Shown: positions 47,778 to 56,422, numbered from the stretch's first letter. The stretch: DNA of 64,000 bases from Microbacterium sp. (GCA_017306415.1 JAFKIL010000001.1:1039971-1103970); one strand, 5' to 3'. Notes: generated by a model not told the origin, from the letters alone. A program made the numbers and translations.

Positions 47778-48870
47778 CGCGGACGACGAGTCCGCCCCCG
47801 GCGCGCGGGACGACCTCGAGCTCCCCGTCGTGGGCGGCCGTGATGGCCGCCACGATCGCGAGGCCGAGACCGGAGCCTCCGGTCCCGTCCGCGCCGCGGA
47901 TGCGCCCGGCACCCCGCACGAACGGTTCGGCAAGGGTGGCCGCCGTCGCGGCATCGATGAGCGCGCCGGTGTTCTCCACCAGCACCGATGCCCCGGCCGC
48001 GGCGATGTCGAGGGTCACGCGGACCTCGCCGCCGGTCGTGTTGTGGACGACCGCGTTGTGCACGAGGTTGGCGACGAGTCGCTGCAGCAGCGTCCGCTCG
48101 CCCCACACAGCGGCGGCGCCGCTGACGGCGATCCGGATGCCGCGGACCTCGGCCTCTCTCGCCTCCTCGGCGACGGCGTCCGCGACGAGAGCTCCGAGAT
48201 CGACCGGGACCCGCTCGATCCCGCCTCCGCGACCCAGGCGGGCGAGCGTGAGAAGAGCCTCGGTGATCTCGATCGCGCGATCGTTCGTGGCCGCGACCCG
48301 CTCCAGCACGACGTCGACGTCGCGCCCGTCGGGGTCGGCCCTCGCGACCTCGACCATCGTGCGGATGATCGCGTGCGGTGTGCGCAGCTCGTGCGATGCG
48401 TTGGCCGCGAAGCGGCGCTCCTCGTCGATCGTCTGCTGCAGGCGGGCCAGCATCGCATCGAACGTGTCGGCCAGATCGGTCAGCTCGTCCCCGGGCCCCG
48501 GCAGGTCGATGCGGTGGTCGAGGGAGCCGTCGCGCGCGAGCCGGGCTGCGGCGGTGATCCGGTCGAGCGGCCGCAGCACGACGCCGGCGAGCAGCCACCC
48601 ACCGACGAGTCCCAGCACGGCGAGTCCCGCGATCGTCCACCAGGCGTACTTGACGAACACCTCGAGGAGGTTGGAGCGGTTCGGGGCCCACCCCCCGCTC
48701 GCCTGTAACAGGCTGCCTTCGGGCACGAAGCGGAGGAGGAGCAGGCCGACGGCGAACAGGGCGATACCCGCGACGACGACGAGTCCTGCGTAGCTGAGGG
48801 TGAGCTTGACCCGCACGGACAGTCCGCGGGGGCGCGTGGACTCAGCCGGCATGGGCGGGGGCTGCGGCAT
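47758..48870 (-). CDS. Two-component sensor histidine kinase
   Basis: A 370-residue kinase with two membrane segments (AGLVVVAGIALFAVGLLLLRF and WWTIAGLAVLGLVGGWLLAGVVL) enclosing a small external region of about 35 residues, a HAMP linker (RPLDRITAAARLARDGSLDHR), the H-box RFAANASHELRTP with its phosphorylated His, and an ATPase domain with NLVHNAVVHN and GSGLGLAIV. Two starts are possible: the ATG used here, 29 nt inside the response regulator gene, and one six codons later. The tight overlap and the shared strand make it the partner of that regulator. Confidence 0.92.
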   Translation of the reverse strand: MPQPPPMPAESTRPRGLSVRVKLTLSYAGLVVVAGIALFAVGLLLLRFVPEGSLLQASGGWAPNRSNLLEVFVKYAWWTIAGLAVLGLVGGWLLAGVVLRPLDRITAAARLARDGSLDHRIDLPGPGDELTDLADTFDAMLARLQQTIDEERRFAANASHELRTPHAIIRTMVEVARADPDGRDVDVVLERVAATNDRAIEITEALLTLARLGRGGGIERVPVDLGALVADAVAEEAREAEVRGIRIAVSGAAAVWGERTLLQRLVANLVHNAVVHNTTGGEVRVTLDIAAAGASVLVENTGALIDAATAATLAEPFVRGAGRIRGADGTGGSGLGLAIVAAITAAHDGELEVVPRAGGGLVVRVTLPGG

Positions 48871-49534
48871 CCGTGGGCGCGGCCGCGCGGTAGCCGACGC
48901 CCGGCACCGTCTCGATGACCCACGGCTCGCCGAGGCGCTTGCGGAGCGTGGAGATCGTGATGCGCACCGCGTTGGTGAAGGGATCGGCGTTCTCGTCCCA
49001 CGCCCGTTCGAGGAGCTCCTCGGCGCTGATCACCCCGCCTCGGGCGCGCAGCAGCACCTCGAGCACTGCGAACTGCTTGCGGGTGAGCGGCACGTAGTGC
49101 CCGTCGCGAAAGACCTCGCGGCGGAACGGATCCAGCCGGACGCCGGCGAACTCGACGATCGGGGGGATCCCGTCCGCCGTCCGGCGTCCGAGCGCCCGGA
49201 GCCGCAGCACCAGCTCGCGCAGGACGAAGGGCTTGGTGAGGTAGTCGTCGGCACCGTTCTCGAACCCCGCCGCCTTGTCGTCGAGGCGGTCGGCTGCGGT
49301 GAGCATGAGGATGCGCGGGCTCGGCGGCTCGCCGACCAGCCGGCGGGCGATCTCGTCGCCGTCGGGGCCCGGGATGTCGCGATCCAGGACGACGACGTCG
49401 TAGCGGTTCACCGCGAGCAGTTCGAGGGCGGTGTCGCCGTCGCCGGCGACGTCCGCTGCGATCGCCTCCAGACGGAGCCCGTCGCGGATCGCCTCGGCGA
49501 GATAGAGCTCGTCCTCGACGATCAGCACCCGCAT
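48842..49534 (-). CDS. OmpR-type response regulator
   Basis: A 230-residue regulator. The receiver domain starts MRVLIVEDELYLAEAI, the phosphorylated Asp is Asp51 in YDVVVLDRDIPG, and the conserved Lys is in YLTKPF. The C-terminal winged helix is VRLDPFRREVFRDG, then PLTRKQFAVLEVLL, ISTLRKRLGEPWVIETVPGVGYR, which places it in the OmpR/PhoB group. It pairs with the overlapping sensor kinase gene. The gene is divergent from a VanY-like carboxypeptidase, so that enzyme may be its target. An open frame continues upstream but the ATG at the receiver start is certain. Confidence 0.95.
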   Translation of the reverse strand: MRVLIVEDELYLAEAIRDGLRLEAIAADVAGDGDTALELLAVNRYDVVVLDRDIPGPDGDEIARRLVGEPPSPRILMLTAADRLDDKAAGFENGADDYLTKPFVLRELVLRLRALGRRTADGIPPIVEFAGVRLDPFRREVFRDGHYVPLTRKQFAVLEVLLRARGGVISAEELLERAWDENADPFTNAVRITISTLRKRLGEPWVIETVPGVGYRAAAPTDAAAPAHAG

Positions 49535-49556
49535 GCGCACCAGCCTAGGTCGCCGC

Positions 49557-49575
49557 GCATATCGCGGACATATGC
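49557..49575. promoter_or_regulatory. Palindrome between response regulator and VanY-like gene
   Basis: GCATAT and ATATGC form perfect 6-bp arms around CGCGGAC in the 87-bp divergent interval. It is the only AT-rich palindrome here and could be a binding site of the OmpR-type regulator, or part of the promoter. OmpR-type regulators more often use direct repeats, so confidence is low. Confidence 0.3.
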
Positions 49576-49621
49576 ACAGACGCTTACGACCGCGCAACGC
49601 ACGCGCCCGTTCGATGGGAGC

Positions 49622-50206
49622 ATGAGCACACTCCCCGCGCCGTCCGATTCTCCCTCCGCCCGCACCCGGCCGCTCGTGTTCGTGATCGTCGGAGCCGTGA
49701 TCGCGGTCCTGCTCGCCACGCTGACGATGGGTGCGGTCTTCGCCCCGGTCGGGGCGCTCGCCGCTCCGTACCGGCCGACATCGGCCGATGGATATCTGCG
49801 CGAACCGGTCGCCCTCGACGACTCCTCGCCCGCGATCCGCCGGCTGGATCCGGAACTGCGTGCGGCTCTCCACCAGGCGGCGGATGCCGCGGCGACCACC
49901 GGCGTCTCGATCCGCATCACGAGCGGCTGGCGGGCGCCGCGCCTGCAGCAATGGCTGCTCGACCAGGCGGTGAAGAGCTACGGGAGCGAAGAGACCGCGC
50001 TCGAGTGGGTCGCCACCCCGGATCGCTCGCACCACGTCACGGGTGCAGCAGTGGACGTGGGTCCCGTCGGAGCGCAGGCATGGCTGAGCAGACACGGCGC
50101 GCAGTGGGGCCTGTGTCAGGTCTACGGCAACGAGGCATGGCACTTCGAGCTGCTGACGACGCCGGGCGGCCCGTGCCCGCCCCCGCGCGCGAACGCCGCG
50201 GACTGA
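49622..50206 (+). CDS. VanY-like D-alanyl-D-alanine carboxypeptidase
   Basis: A 194-residue zinc peptidase. A single N-terminal membrane anchor (LVFVIVGAVIAVLLATLTMGAVF) places the catalytic part outside the cell. The zinc motif SxHxxGxAxD is present as Ser136, His138, Gly141, Ala143, Asp145, and the third ligand is His174 in EAWHFEL. The upstream SGWR motif (101-104) binds substrate. Such enzymes remove the last D-Ala of peptidoglycan stem peptides. It lies divergent from the response regulator, 87 bp away, with the sensor kinase and a VanZ-like gene on the other side. Confidence 0.9.
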   Translation: MSTLPAPSDSPSARTRPLVFVIVGAVIAVLLATLTMGAVFAPVGALAAPYRPTSADGYLREPVALDDSSPAIRRLDPELRAALHQAADAAATTGVSIRITSGWRAPRLQQWLLDQAVKSYGSEETALEWVATPDRSHHVTGAAVDVGPVGAQAWLSRHGAQWGLCQVYGNEAWHFELLTTPGGPCPPPRANAAD

Positions 50207-50213
50207 GACCGGC

Positions 50214-50555
50214 TCAGCTCTCGGGGTCGTTCTGGAACGCACGGAGCTCCTGCGCGCAACGGCAGGCGACCGCGATCTTCGCCGCCCACTCCTCGGCCGC
50301 TTCGCGCGACGGCAGGTCGAGGACGGTGTATCCGCCTTCGAGCCGGCTCGTCTGCGGATATGTGCCGGCCGTGACCGTGCCGTCGCCCGCGACCATCACC
50401 GGCGGGACGCTCTCGTCGATCCCGCCGCCGAAGACCCACACGCCGGCTGCCTTGGCCTCGCGGACCACGGCGTGCGCGGCATCCGCGACGGCCGGAAGAT
50501 CCTCCGGCGAGACATCCATCTCGCGGCTGGGGAACGAGATCAGGTACTTCGTCAT
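50214..50555 (-). CDS. YCII-related (DGPF) domain protein
   Basis: A 113-residue protein of the YCII/DGPF family: MTKYLISFPSREMDV at the N-terminus, VVREAKAAGVWVFGGGIDESVPPVMVAGDG in the middle and GYTVLDLPSREAAEEWAAKIAVACRC at the end. The DGPF motif itself is changed. Members have a ferredoxin-like fold and mostly unknown function; many sit next to sigma factors, but none is present here. The ATG chosen gives the family N-terminus; an earlier in-frame start adds 21 unlike residues. Confidence 0.85.
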   Translation of the reverse strand: MTKYLISFPSREMDVSPEDLPAVADAAHAVVREAKAAGVWVFGGGIDESVPPVMVAGDGTVTAGTYPQTSRLEGGYTVLDLPSREAAEEWAAKIAVACRCAQELRAFQNDPES

Positions 50556-50663
50556 CGGTCGACTCCTCCACATCAACGTCGTGGTGCCCATCATCCCCGC
50601 AGCATCCGCCCGCCGCACCCCCGCACCGTCCCCTCCCCGCGCCGACGGCTAGGCTCGGGAGCT

Positions 50664-51203
50664 ATGGCCGTCGGCGCGACGATCCACACCTTCGCGGCAC
50701 AGCTGGCCGACGTCGACCGCGGCGTCTACGAGGACCTCGCGCTGCGCGTCGCACGCCAGTCGTCCGAGACCGACGCGTTCATGCTCACGCGGGTGCTCGC
50801 CTACTGCCTCGAATACACCGAGGGGATCGCCTTCAGCGAGGGCATCGCCGCGACGGACGAGCCTGCCGTGCTCGTGCGCGACCTCACGGGGCGCGTGACG
50901 GCGTGGATCGAGGTGGGCTCGCCCGATGCCGAGCGGCTCCATCACGGCAGCAGGCTCGCTGAGCGGACCGCCGTGTACACGCACCGCGATCCGGCCAAGG
51001 TGGCCGCACAGTGGGCGGGCAAACGGATCCACCGCGCCTCGGAGATCCCGCTCCGCAGCTTCGATCCGGGATTCGTGGATGCGGTCGCCGCCGGGATCGA
51101 GCGCCGCAACGACATGACCCTGTCCGTCAGCGACGGCCACATCTACCTCGACCTCAACGGACGCTCCGCGACCACTGCGATCCACGAGCAGGCGGTCGGC
51201 TGA
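50664..51203 (+). CDS. YaeQ-family protein
   Basis: A 179-residue YaeQ homologue. YaeQ proteins have a compact PD-(D/E)xK nuclease-like fold, but no proven enzyme activity. The typical sequence features are ATIHTFAAQLADVDRGVYEDLALRVARQSSETDAFMLTRVLAYCLEY in pieces, followed by EGIAFSEGI, AWIEVGSPDAERLHHGSR, VYTHRDP and the C-terminal LSVSDGHIYLDLNG. The core residues Asp and Glu of the nuclease-like site would be in this central WIEVGSPD segment. It is a single gene divergent from the YCII gene. Confidence 0.92.
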   Translation: MAVGATIHTFAAQLADVDRGVYEDLALRVARQSSETDAFMLTRVLAYCLEYTEGIAFSEGIAATDEPAVLVRDLTGRVTAWIEVGSPDAERLHHGSRLAERTAVYTHRDPAKVAAQWAGKRIHRASEIPLRSFDPGFVDAVAAGIERRNDMTLSVSDGHIYLDLNGRSATTAIHEQAVG

Positions 51204-51217
51204 GCCGCGCCACCGGC

Positions 51218-51613
51218 TCAGCCGATCTGGGCGAGCAGCTCCTCGTCGCCCGAACCCGACGACTCCGCGATGCGGCCGTTCGTGACCCGGTAGAAGGAGA
51301 ACTCGGCCACGTTCACGTGGCGTCGCGTGGGCGCGATGCCACGGAACGAACCCACGTGGGTGCCGCTCCCGCGCAGGTGTGCCGCGATGAGGTCGTCTTC
51401 GATGACGAGCTGGATGCGACGCCACCGCCAGTCGGGGAACCCCTGGAAGAGGTCGGCGAGGTCGGCGATCCAGGCGTCGGCGCCGCCGGGCAGGTGCGCG
51501 CGGCGCACCGTCGGCGAGACGAAGGAGCGGATGCGGTCGAGATCGTGGCGGTTGCACGCATCGAGGTACTCGGCGTACCACTCGCGCATCTCCCAGGGTT
51601 CCATCCGCTCCAT
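51218..51613 (-). CDS. SnoaL-like polyketide cyclase/ester cyclase family protein
   Basis: A 131-residue SnoaL-like protein: MREWYAEYLDACNRHDLDRIRSFVSPTVRRA is the typical opening, then LADLFQGFPDWRWRRIQLVIEDDLIAAHLRGSGTHVGSF in pieces with the conserved D and H of the barrel, and VNVAEFSFYRVTNGRIAE. The substrate is unknown. ATG at 51613 or at 51604 are both possible. It overlaps nothing and lies next to a HutD-like gene on the same strand (12 bp), so both may be one unit. Confidence 0.82.
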   Translation of the reverse strand: MERMEPWEMREWYAEYLDACNRHDLDRIRSFVSPTVRRAHLPGGADAWIADLADLFQGFPDWRWRRIQLVIEDDLIAAHLRGSGTHVGSFRGIAPTRRHVNVAEFSFYRVTNGRIAESSGSGDEELLAQIG

Positions 51614-51624
51614 TATCCGGAGGT

Positions 51625-52179
51625 TCAGCGTGGCGACACGCGCGCGAGCGCGACGCGGCCGGACCCGCCCACCCGTGCCGACGCACCGTCCGAGGCGCTC
51701 CACGCGTCGTACGGGATCATCGTCTCGCCGTCGATGGTGATGGCGCCCTCCAGGGCGATCACCACCAGCGACTCACGGCTCGCCGCCTCGACGGCGCGGT
51801 CGCCGGAGACCTCGACGCACGTCAGAGACGAAAGCCAGTGATCGCGGCTGGCCATGAGGTTGAGATCGAGGCTCGGGGCCGTCACATCGACGGCTGCGAC
51901 GGCCGCGTGACCGTCGAACGACAGCACCTCGTACTGGTCCACCTCGAGCGTCCTCCCGTCGACCACGAGCCGAAGACCGCCGACCGTGAGCGGCATCAGA
52001 TGGCGGTCCTGGCCGGTGTAGTCGGAGAACTCGGCGTCGTGCGCGATGGTGGCGATCGAGATCCGCCAGCCGGAGCCCGGATCGCCCGAGCGCACGACCT
52101 CCTGCGTCATCCCTTTTCCGTTGCTCCAGGGCGATGCGACACGCGCGGCAGCGGGCAGGCGGACGGCGCGGGAGACCAC
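51625..52179 (-). CDS. HutD-family cupin protein
   Basis: A 184-residue protein with the HutD-type double cupin layout: SPWSNGKGMTQEVVRS near residues 16-31, WRISIATIAHDAEFSDYTGQDRHLMPLTVGGLRLVVDG in pieces at 38-75, and a second barrel toward the C-terminus (SLVVIALEGAITIDGETM). HutD is genetically linked to histidine use in pseudomonads, where it appears to tune hut expression, probably by binding an intermediate. Here it lies 40 kb away from the hut operon, next to a SnoaL-like gene. The start is a GTG. Function in histidine use is inferred from the family name only. Confidence 0.82.
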   Translation of the reverse strand: MVSRAVRLPAAARVASPWSNGKGMTQEVVRSGDPGSGWRISIATIAHDAEFSDYTGQDRHLMPLTVGGLRLVVDGRTLEVDQYEVLSFDGHAAVAAVDVTAPSLDLNLMASRDHWLSSLTCVEVSGDRAVEAASRESLVVIALEGAITIDGETMIPYDAWSASDGASARVGGSGRVALARVSPR

Positions 52180-52282
52180 CGGTTCGGATCCTCTCGATCG
52201 ACGGAGCGCGGCGACCCCGCGTCAACCCAGTGTCTCGCACCGATTCGCTGCCTAGGCTGGAAGCCGACCTCGGAGGTACGGC

Positions 52283-52930
52283 ATGTCCACTCGCGTTCTG
52301 CTGTTCGGCGGCCACGGCAAGGTGGCTCTCCTCCTGGAGCCCCTGCTCGCCGCGAGAGGGGATGCCGTGACCGCGGTCATCCGCAACCCTGCCCAGGAGC
52401 CGGACGTCGCTGCGACCGGCGCGACCCCCGTCGTGTTCGATGTCGAGGCGTTCGACGTGGATCATCTCGCCGATCTCATCGGCGGGAACGACGTCGTCGT
52501 GTGGTCGGCGGGTGCGGGCGGCGGAAGCCCCGAGCGCACTTACGCGGTGGACCGGGACGCCGCCATCCGATCGATGGATGCCGCCGTCGAGGCCGGCGTG
52601 CGTCGATACGTCATGGTCTCCTACTTCGGCGCCGGGCCCGACCATGGCATCCCGGAGGACGACTCGTTCTTCGCCTACGCCGAGGCGAAGGCCGCCGCCG
52701 ACGAGCACCTGCGTGCGAGCGGGCTGGACTGGACGATCCTCGGCCCGAGCTCGCTCACGCTCGACCCGCCCACCGGTCGCATCGACATCGACGCCACCGT
52801 GTCGGGATCGGTTCCGCGCGCCGACGTCGCCGCAGTGATCGCGGCGGTCATCCCGGATGCCTCGACCTTCGGCCGCACCATCCGATTCAACTCCGGAGAC
52901 GTGCCGATCGGCGACCTCTTCGCCGGGTGA
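52283..52930 (+). CDS. NAD(P)-binding SDR-like protein (atypical, NmrA/ycbB type)
   Basis: A 215-residue protein with a Rossmann start (RVLLFGGHGKVALLLEPLLAARG; the usual GxxGxxG reads GGHGKV) and then VTAVIRNP, DVVVWSAGAGGGSP and YVMVSYFGAGPDHGIPEDDSFFAYAEAKAAADEHL, with the YAEAK motif of atypical SDRs. These proteins bind NAD(P) and may act as sensors or epimerase-like reductases; no substrate can be named. It is a single gene divergent from the HutD-like gene, 103 bp away. Confidence 0.85.
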   Translation: MSTRVLLFGGHGKVALLLEPLLAARGDAVTAVIRNPAQEPDVAATGATPVVFDVEAFDVDHLADLIGGNDVVVWSAGAGGGSPERTYAVDRDAAIRSMDAAVEAGVRRYVMVSYFGAGPDHGIPEDDSFFAYAEAKAAADEHLRASGLDWTILGPSSLTLDPPTGRIDIDATVSGSVPRADVAAVIAAVIPDASTFGRTIRFNSGDVPIGDLFAG

Positions 52931-52948
52931 GCACGCGCGGGCCGTCGT

Positions 52949-54616
52949 TCAGACGGCACGCGGCGCAGGGCGGTGGAACCAGCTCGCGGCACGGCCGACC
53001 CAGAGCGTGACCAGAGCGGCCGCGTCCGCCGCGAGCACCACGCCGAAGGCCACCGCCGCACCTGCGTCGCCCGCGACCACGGTCACCACGATCAGCAGAG
53101 TCGCGACGAGCGCGGAGAAGGACACCGAGATCGTGACGACGACCCGCGCGACGCGGTTGCCGGACAGCAGCCCGACCGCGACGAGGATCGTCGTCACTCC
53201 GATCGCGAGCACGACGAGCGCCGCGATCAGCGCCGCGCGCCGCTGATCCTCCCCGCGGAGCTCCGGGCCGACGAGGGATGCCACGCCGATGAGGATCTGC
53301 AGCACACCGCCCGCCCAGACCACCACGGCGACCACGGTGACCCCCACCGGCCGGCGCCGGCGGACCGCCGACGCCTCGGCATCCATGACGTCGGCGATGG
53401 TGGCGACATCACCCACATCCGTCACGAGGACGGGTGCTCTTCCGCGCGCGCGACGCACGGCCGTGTCGATCCCCCAGCCGAGCAGTCCCCCGGCGATCGC
53501 GAGCACGACCACGACGCCGTCCATCGCCAGCGCGTAGATCCCCGTCGCCACGGAGACCTCGATCAGTCGCTGCGCGACGAGGGGCGGGATGACAGCCAGG
53601 ACGAGCACGACCAGGGCGAGGGGATGCCGGCCTCGCGCGATCAGCCATCCGCCGAGGGCGGCGACGAGCGTCACGAAGCCCTGGTTGAGGAGGAAGAACC
53701 AGAGTTGCACCGGCGGGCCGATGTTCCCGACGCTGCGTTCGATGCCGAACGTCGTCCACAGCAGGAGCACCACCGACGTGAGGGTGACGGCGCCGAGCCG
53801 TCGGCCGGAGCTCGTCGGCATGATCGCGAACGAGACGACGTAGAGCGCGAGGATGAGCAGGAACTGCAGCACTCCGAGGACCGAGACGCTCGAGTTGCCC
53901 GCGAAGTGCGTCTGGTCGAGGTAGCCCGTGAAGTCCGTCGAGATGTTGGCGTAGGTCGCGAAGACCACCCCGGCGAGCGCGAGACCGTAACGGGAGAACG
54001 GGTCCGCGAACCGCAGGAGCCGCGGGGCCGACGGCCGCAGGGCGCGGTCGATGCCGCGCGCGGCCGCGATGCCGACCGCTCCCGCCACGACGACCACGCC
54101 CTGGATGGCGATCGTGTACGCCGTGGAATCGACCTGCGCGGCCGTGAGCCCGCCTCCGGCGAGGGGCGGCGCGAGGGCGACGAGGAGTGCGAGCCAGCTG
54201 AGCGGATGGAGCCCGCGCGCGATGAGCCACCCGCCGAGCGCCACCGCGAGCGTGATGAACCCCTGGTCCAGGAGGTAGTCCCACACGGCGGCGTCGCCGA
54301 GGGGCAGCGTGCCCGATCCCCGTTCGACGCCGAGCAGCGCCCACGCCAGCAGCGTGAGCGGCACGACCGTGAGGGCGATCGCGCGGCGGAGCGGCGTCGT
54401 CGCGACCAGTGAGAACGACGCCAGGTAGACGCCGAGGATGATCGAGAACTGCACCGCGTTGACGAGGGGGACGTCGTTGGGGATCGAACCGGCGTAGTTC
54501 GCTGCCTGGATGATGGCGCTGAAGTCGGTCGCGATGTTCAGGTAGGCGGCGAACAGGATGCCCACGACCGCAGCCGCGTCACGGGCGCGGTGGTCGAATC
54601 GGAGCACCCTCTGCAT
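52949..54616 (-). CDS. Membrane protein with internal duplication, function unknown
   Basis: A 555-residue protein with roughly fourteen to sixteen hydrophobic segments. Residues 8-192 and 203-386 are a tandem repeat of the same domain: both contain FAxYxNIxTDF (22-32 and 219-229) and LLxQGFxTLxxALGGWLIARGxHPL (115-139 and 309-333) at matching distances. After the second copy comes an extra linker (APVLVTDVGDVATIADVMDAEA) and a four-segment C-terminal membrane domain (VVAVVVWAGGVLQILIGVASL and later). I do not recognise the family; it is neither a known transporter nor a kinase. It is divergent from the phosphoesterase gene. Confidence 0.8.
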   Translation of the reverse strand: MQRVLRFDHRARDAAAVVGILFAAYLNIATDFSAIIQAANYAGSIPNDVPLVNAVQFSIILGVYLASFSLVATTPLRRAIALTVVPLTLLAWALLGVERGSGTLPLGDAAVWDYLLDQGFITLAVALGGWLIARGLHPLSWLALLVALAPPLAGGGLTAAQVDSTAYTIAIQGVVVVAGAVGIAAARGIDRALRPSAPRLLRFADPFSRYGLALAGVVFATYANISTDFTGYLDQTHFAGNSSVSVLGVLQFLLILALYVVSFAIMPTSSGRRLGAVTLTSVVLLLWTTFGIERSVGNIGPPVQLWFFLLNQGFVTLVAALGGWLIARGRHPLALVVLVLAVIPPLVAQRLIEVSVATGIYALAMDGVVVVLAIAGGLLGWGIDTAVRRARGRAPVLVTDVGDVATIADVMDAEASAVRRRRPVGVTVVAVVVWAGGVLQILIGVASLVGPELRGEDQRRAALIAALVVLAIGVTTILVAVGLLSGNRVARVVVTISVSFSALVATLLIVVTVVAGDAGAAVAFGVVLAADAAALVTLWVGRAASWFHRPAPRAV

Positions 54617-54679
54617 GAGGCGACCCTAGCGAAGCGCGGCCTATACTGGCGCGACATCAGAAACCCCTGGGAGGATGCG

Positions 54680-56422
54680 GTGGACGACGCCAGCTCGCCA
54701 GAGCACTCGTCGCAGGTCCCCGCGTCGCGCCGCGACTTCCTCCGGCGGATGGGGATCGGTGCGGCCGGGCTCGCGATCGGCGGCTCGGCGGGGGCCGCGA
54801 TCTCGGCCGCCGCAACGGCTCATCCGCCCGAGTACGCGCCCCTCGCGCGGCGCACCTCGCCGGGCTTCGACCACGTCGTCGTCGTGATGTTCGAGAACCG
54901 CAGCTTCGACAACATGCTCGGCTGGCTCTACTCGGCCGAGGAGAAGACGAAGGCGGAGTTCAACGGTCTCGCCCAGGGGCACTACTCGAACCCCGCCCCG
55001 GACGGCACCGCCATCCCGGCGCACGTGTACTCCGGCCCCACCGACAAGATCATGCAGTCGCCGCATCCCGATCCGGGTGAGCACTTCCCGCATGTCAACA
55101 CCCAGCTGTTCAACGTCCTCGACCCCGCGACCAACGCGCACCTCGTCGAAAACGGCCTGCAGGCCCCGTACAACACGCCTCCCGAGGGCATGACCCCGAC
55201 GAACAGCGGGTTCGTGACGGACTTCATCGTCAACTTCCGGCAGTCGCAGCGGCGCGAGCCCACGCCCGAGGAGTACCGGGTCGCGATGGGCGGATTCAGC
55301 CCGAAGATGATGCCGGTGCTCTCCACCCTCGCGCGAGAGTTCGCGGTGTACGACGCGTGGCACGCGGCCGTGCCGTCGCAGACGTTCTGCAACCGCCTCT
55401 TCTTCCACGCCTCGACCTCGCACGGCTACGTGACCAATCACGGCGGGGACAGCTATTACAAGTGGATCAACGGCCCGGCGGCGCCGACGATCTTCAATCG
55501 GCTCGAAGATGCCGGCATCCCGTGGCGCATCTACTACGACGGCAGCCAGCTCACGTCGCTGACCGGACTCCTCCACGCCCCGTCGCTGCAGAAGTACTGG
55601 AAGACGAACTTCCGCGAGATGGGGCAGTTCGCGATGGATGCCGCGAACGGCAACCTCCCCGCGTACTCGTTCATCGAGCCGCGGATGGTGTTCAACCACA
55701 ACGACATGCACCCGCCGTGGGGCGACAGCGTGCGCGAGACGGACCTGGATCTCGGCGACGGCACCGTCCTGCCGATCTACAACAGCGCCCTGTCGGATGT
55801 GCGCGCGGGCGACCAGCTCGTGCAGGACGTCTACGACGCGATCCGGCTGAGCAGCTCGCCGACGGGCTCCAACGCGATGAACACGGCGCTCGTGATCACG
55901 TTCGACGAGCACGGGGGCACGTACGACCACGTCCCCCCGCCTGCCGCGACTCCACCTGACAACAGCGGCCCGGGCGAGATGGGTTTCGCATTCGATCGGC
56001 TGGGAATCCGCGTGCCGGCGATCGTGGTGAGCGCCTACACGGCCAAGAACACCGTGATCCACGATCAGATGCACCACGGCTCGGTCATCAACACGCTCTG
56101 CCGCCTGCACGGGCTGCGACCGCTCAGCGCTCGCGACGAGAGCGCCAACCCGATCTTCAACGCGGTGAACCTCACCGAGCCGCGGCAGCCGTACAGCTGG
56201 CCGACGCCGACCTCGAACTTCATGGACACGAACCCCGAGGAGACCCCGATGAAGGCCGGGGCGAAGCACAAGCGCCGCCCTCTCACGGCCCCCGCCCAAG
56301 GGCTCACCGGGCTCCTCCTGGCCCGGTTCAACCCGGGCAGTTCGGTGCCGACGACCTATGGCGAGGCGTACGAGGCGCTGATCGGATACGGCAAGGGCCT
56401 CTTCGGCGTCTACGACGACTGA
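54680..56422 (+). CDS. Tat-exported phosphoesterase (phospholipase C/acid phosphatase type), paralogue 2
   Basis: A 580-residue enzyme and the paralogue of the protein encoded at 21081-22784. The Tat signal is SRRDFLRRMGIGAAGLAIGG at residues 16-35. The same catalytic motifs are seen: FDHVVVVMFENRSFDNMLGW, HVNTQLFN, FNHNDMHPPWG and TFDEHGGTYDHVPPP, where Glu-His replaces the Glu-Ser of paralogue 1. It would act outside the cell on phosphate esters or phospholipids. The start chosen is a GTG five bases after GGAGG; an earlier open frame has no ribosome binding site. The preceding 60 bases are the divergent promoter region shared with the membrane protein gene. Confidence 0.88.
   Translation: MDDASSPEHSSQVPASRRDFLRRMGIGAAGLAIGGSAGAAISAAATAHPPEYAPLARRTSPGFDHVVVVMFENRSFDNMLGWLYSAEEKTKAEFNGLAQGHYSNPAPDGTAIPAHVYSGPTDKIMQSPHPDPGEHFPHVNTQLFNVLDPATNAHLVENGLQAPYNTPPEGMTPTNSGFVTDFIVNFRQSQRREPTPEEYRVAMGGFSPKMMPVLSTLAREFAVYDAWHAAVPSQTFCNRLFFHASTSHGYVTNHGGDSYYKWINGPAAPTIFNRLEDAGIPWRIYYDGSQLTSLTGLLHAPSLQKYWKTNFREMGQFAMDAANGNLPAYSFIEPRMVFNHNDMHPPWGDSVRETDLDLGDGTVLPIYNSALSDVRAGDQLVQDVYDAIRLSSSPTGSNAMNTALVITFDEHGGTYDHVPPPAATPPDNSGPGEMGFAFDRLGIRVPAIVVSAYTAKNTVIHDQMHHGSVINTLCRLHGLRPLSARDESANPIFNAVNLTEPRQPYSWPTPTSNFMDTNPEETPMKAGAKHKRRPLTAPAQGLTGLLLARFNPGSSVPTTYGEAYEALIGYGKGLFGVYDD

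Noticed and set aside
47280-50206. A vancomycin resistance operon
   Set aside because: Only VanY- and VanZ-like genes with a two-component system are present. No vanH, ligase or vanX gene is seen.
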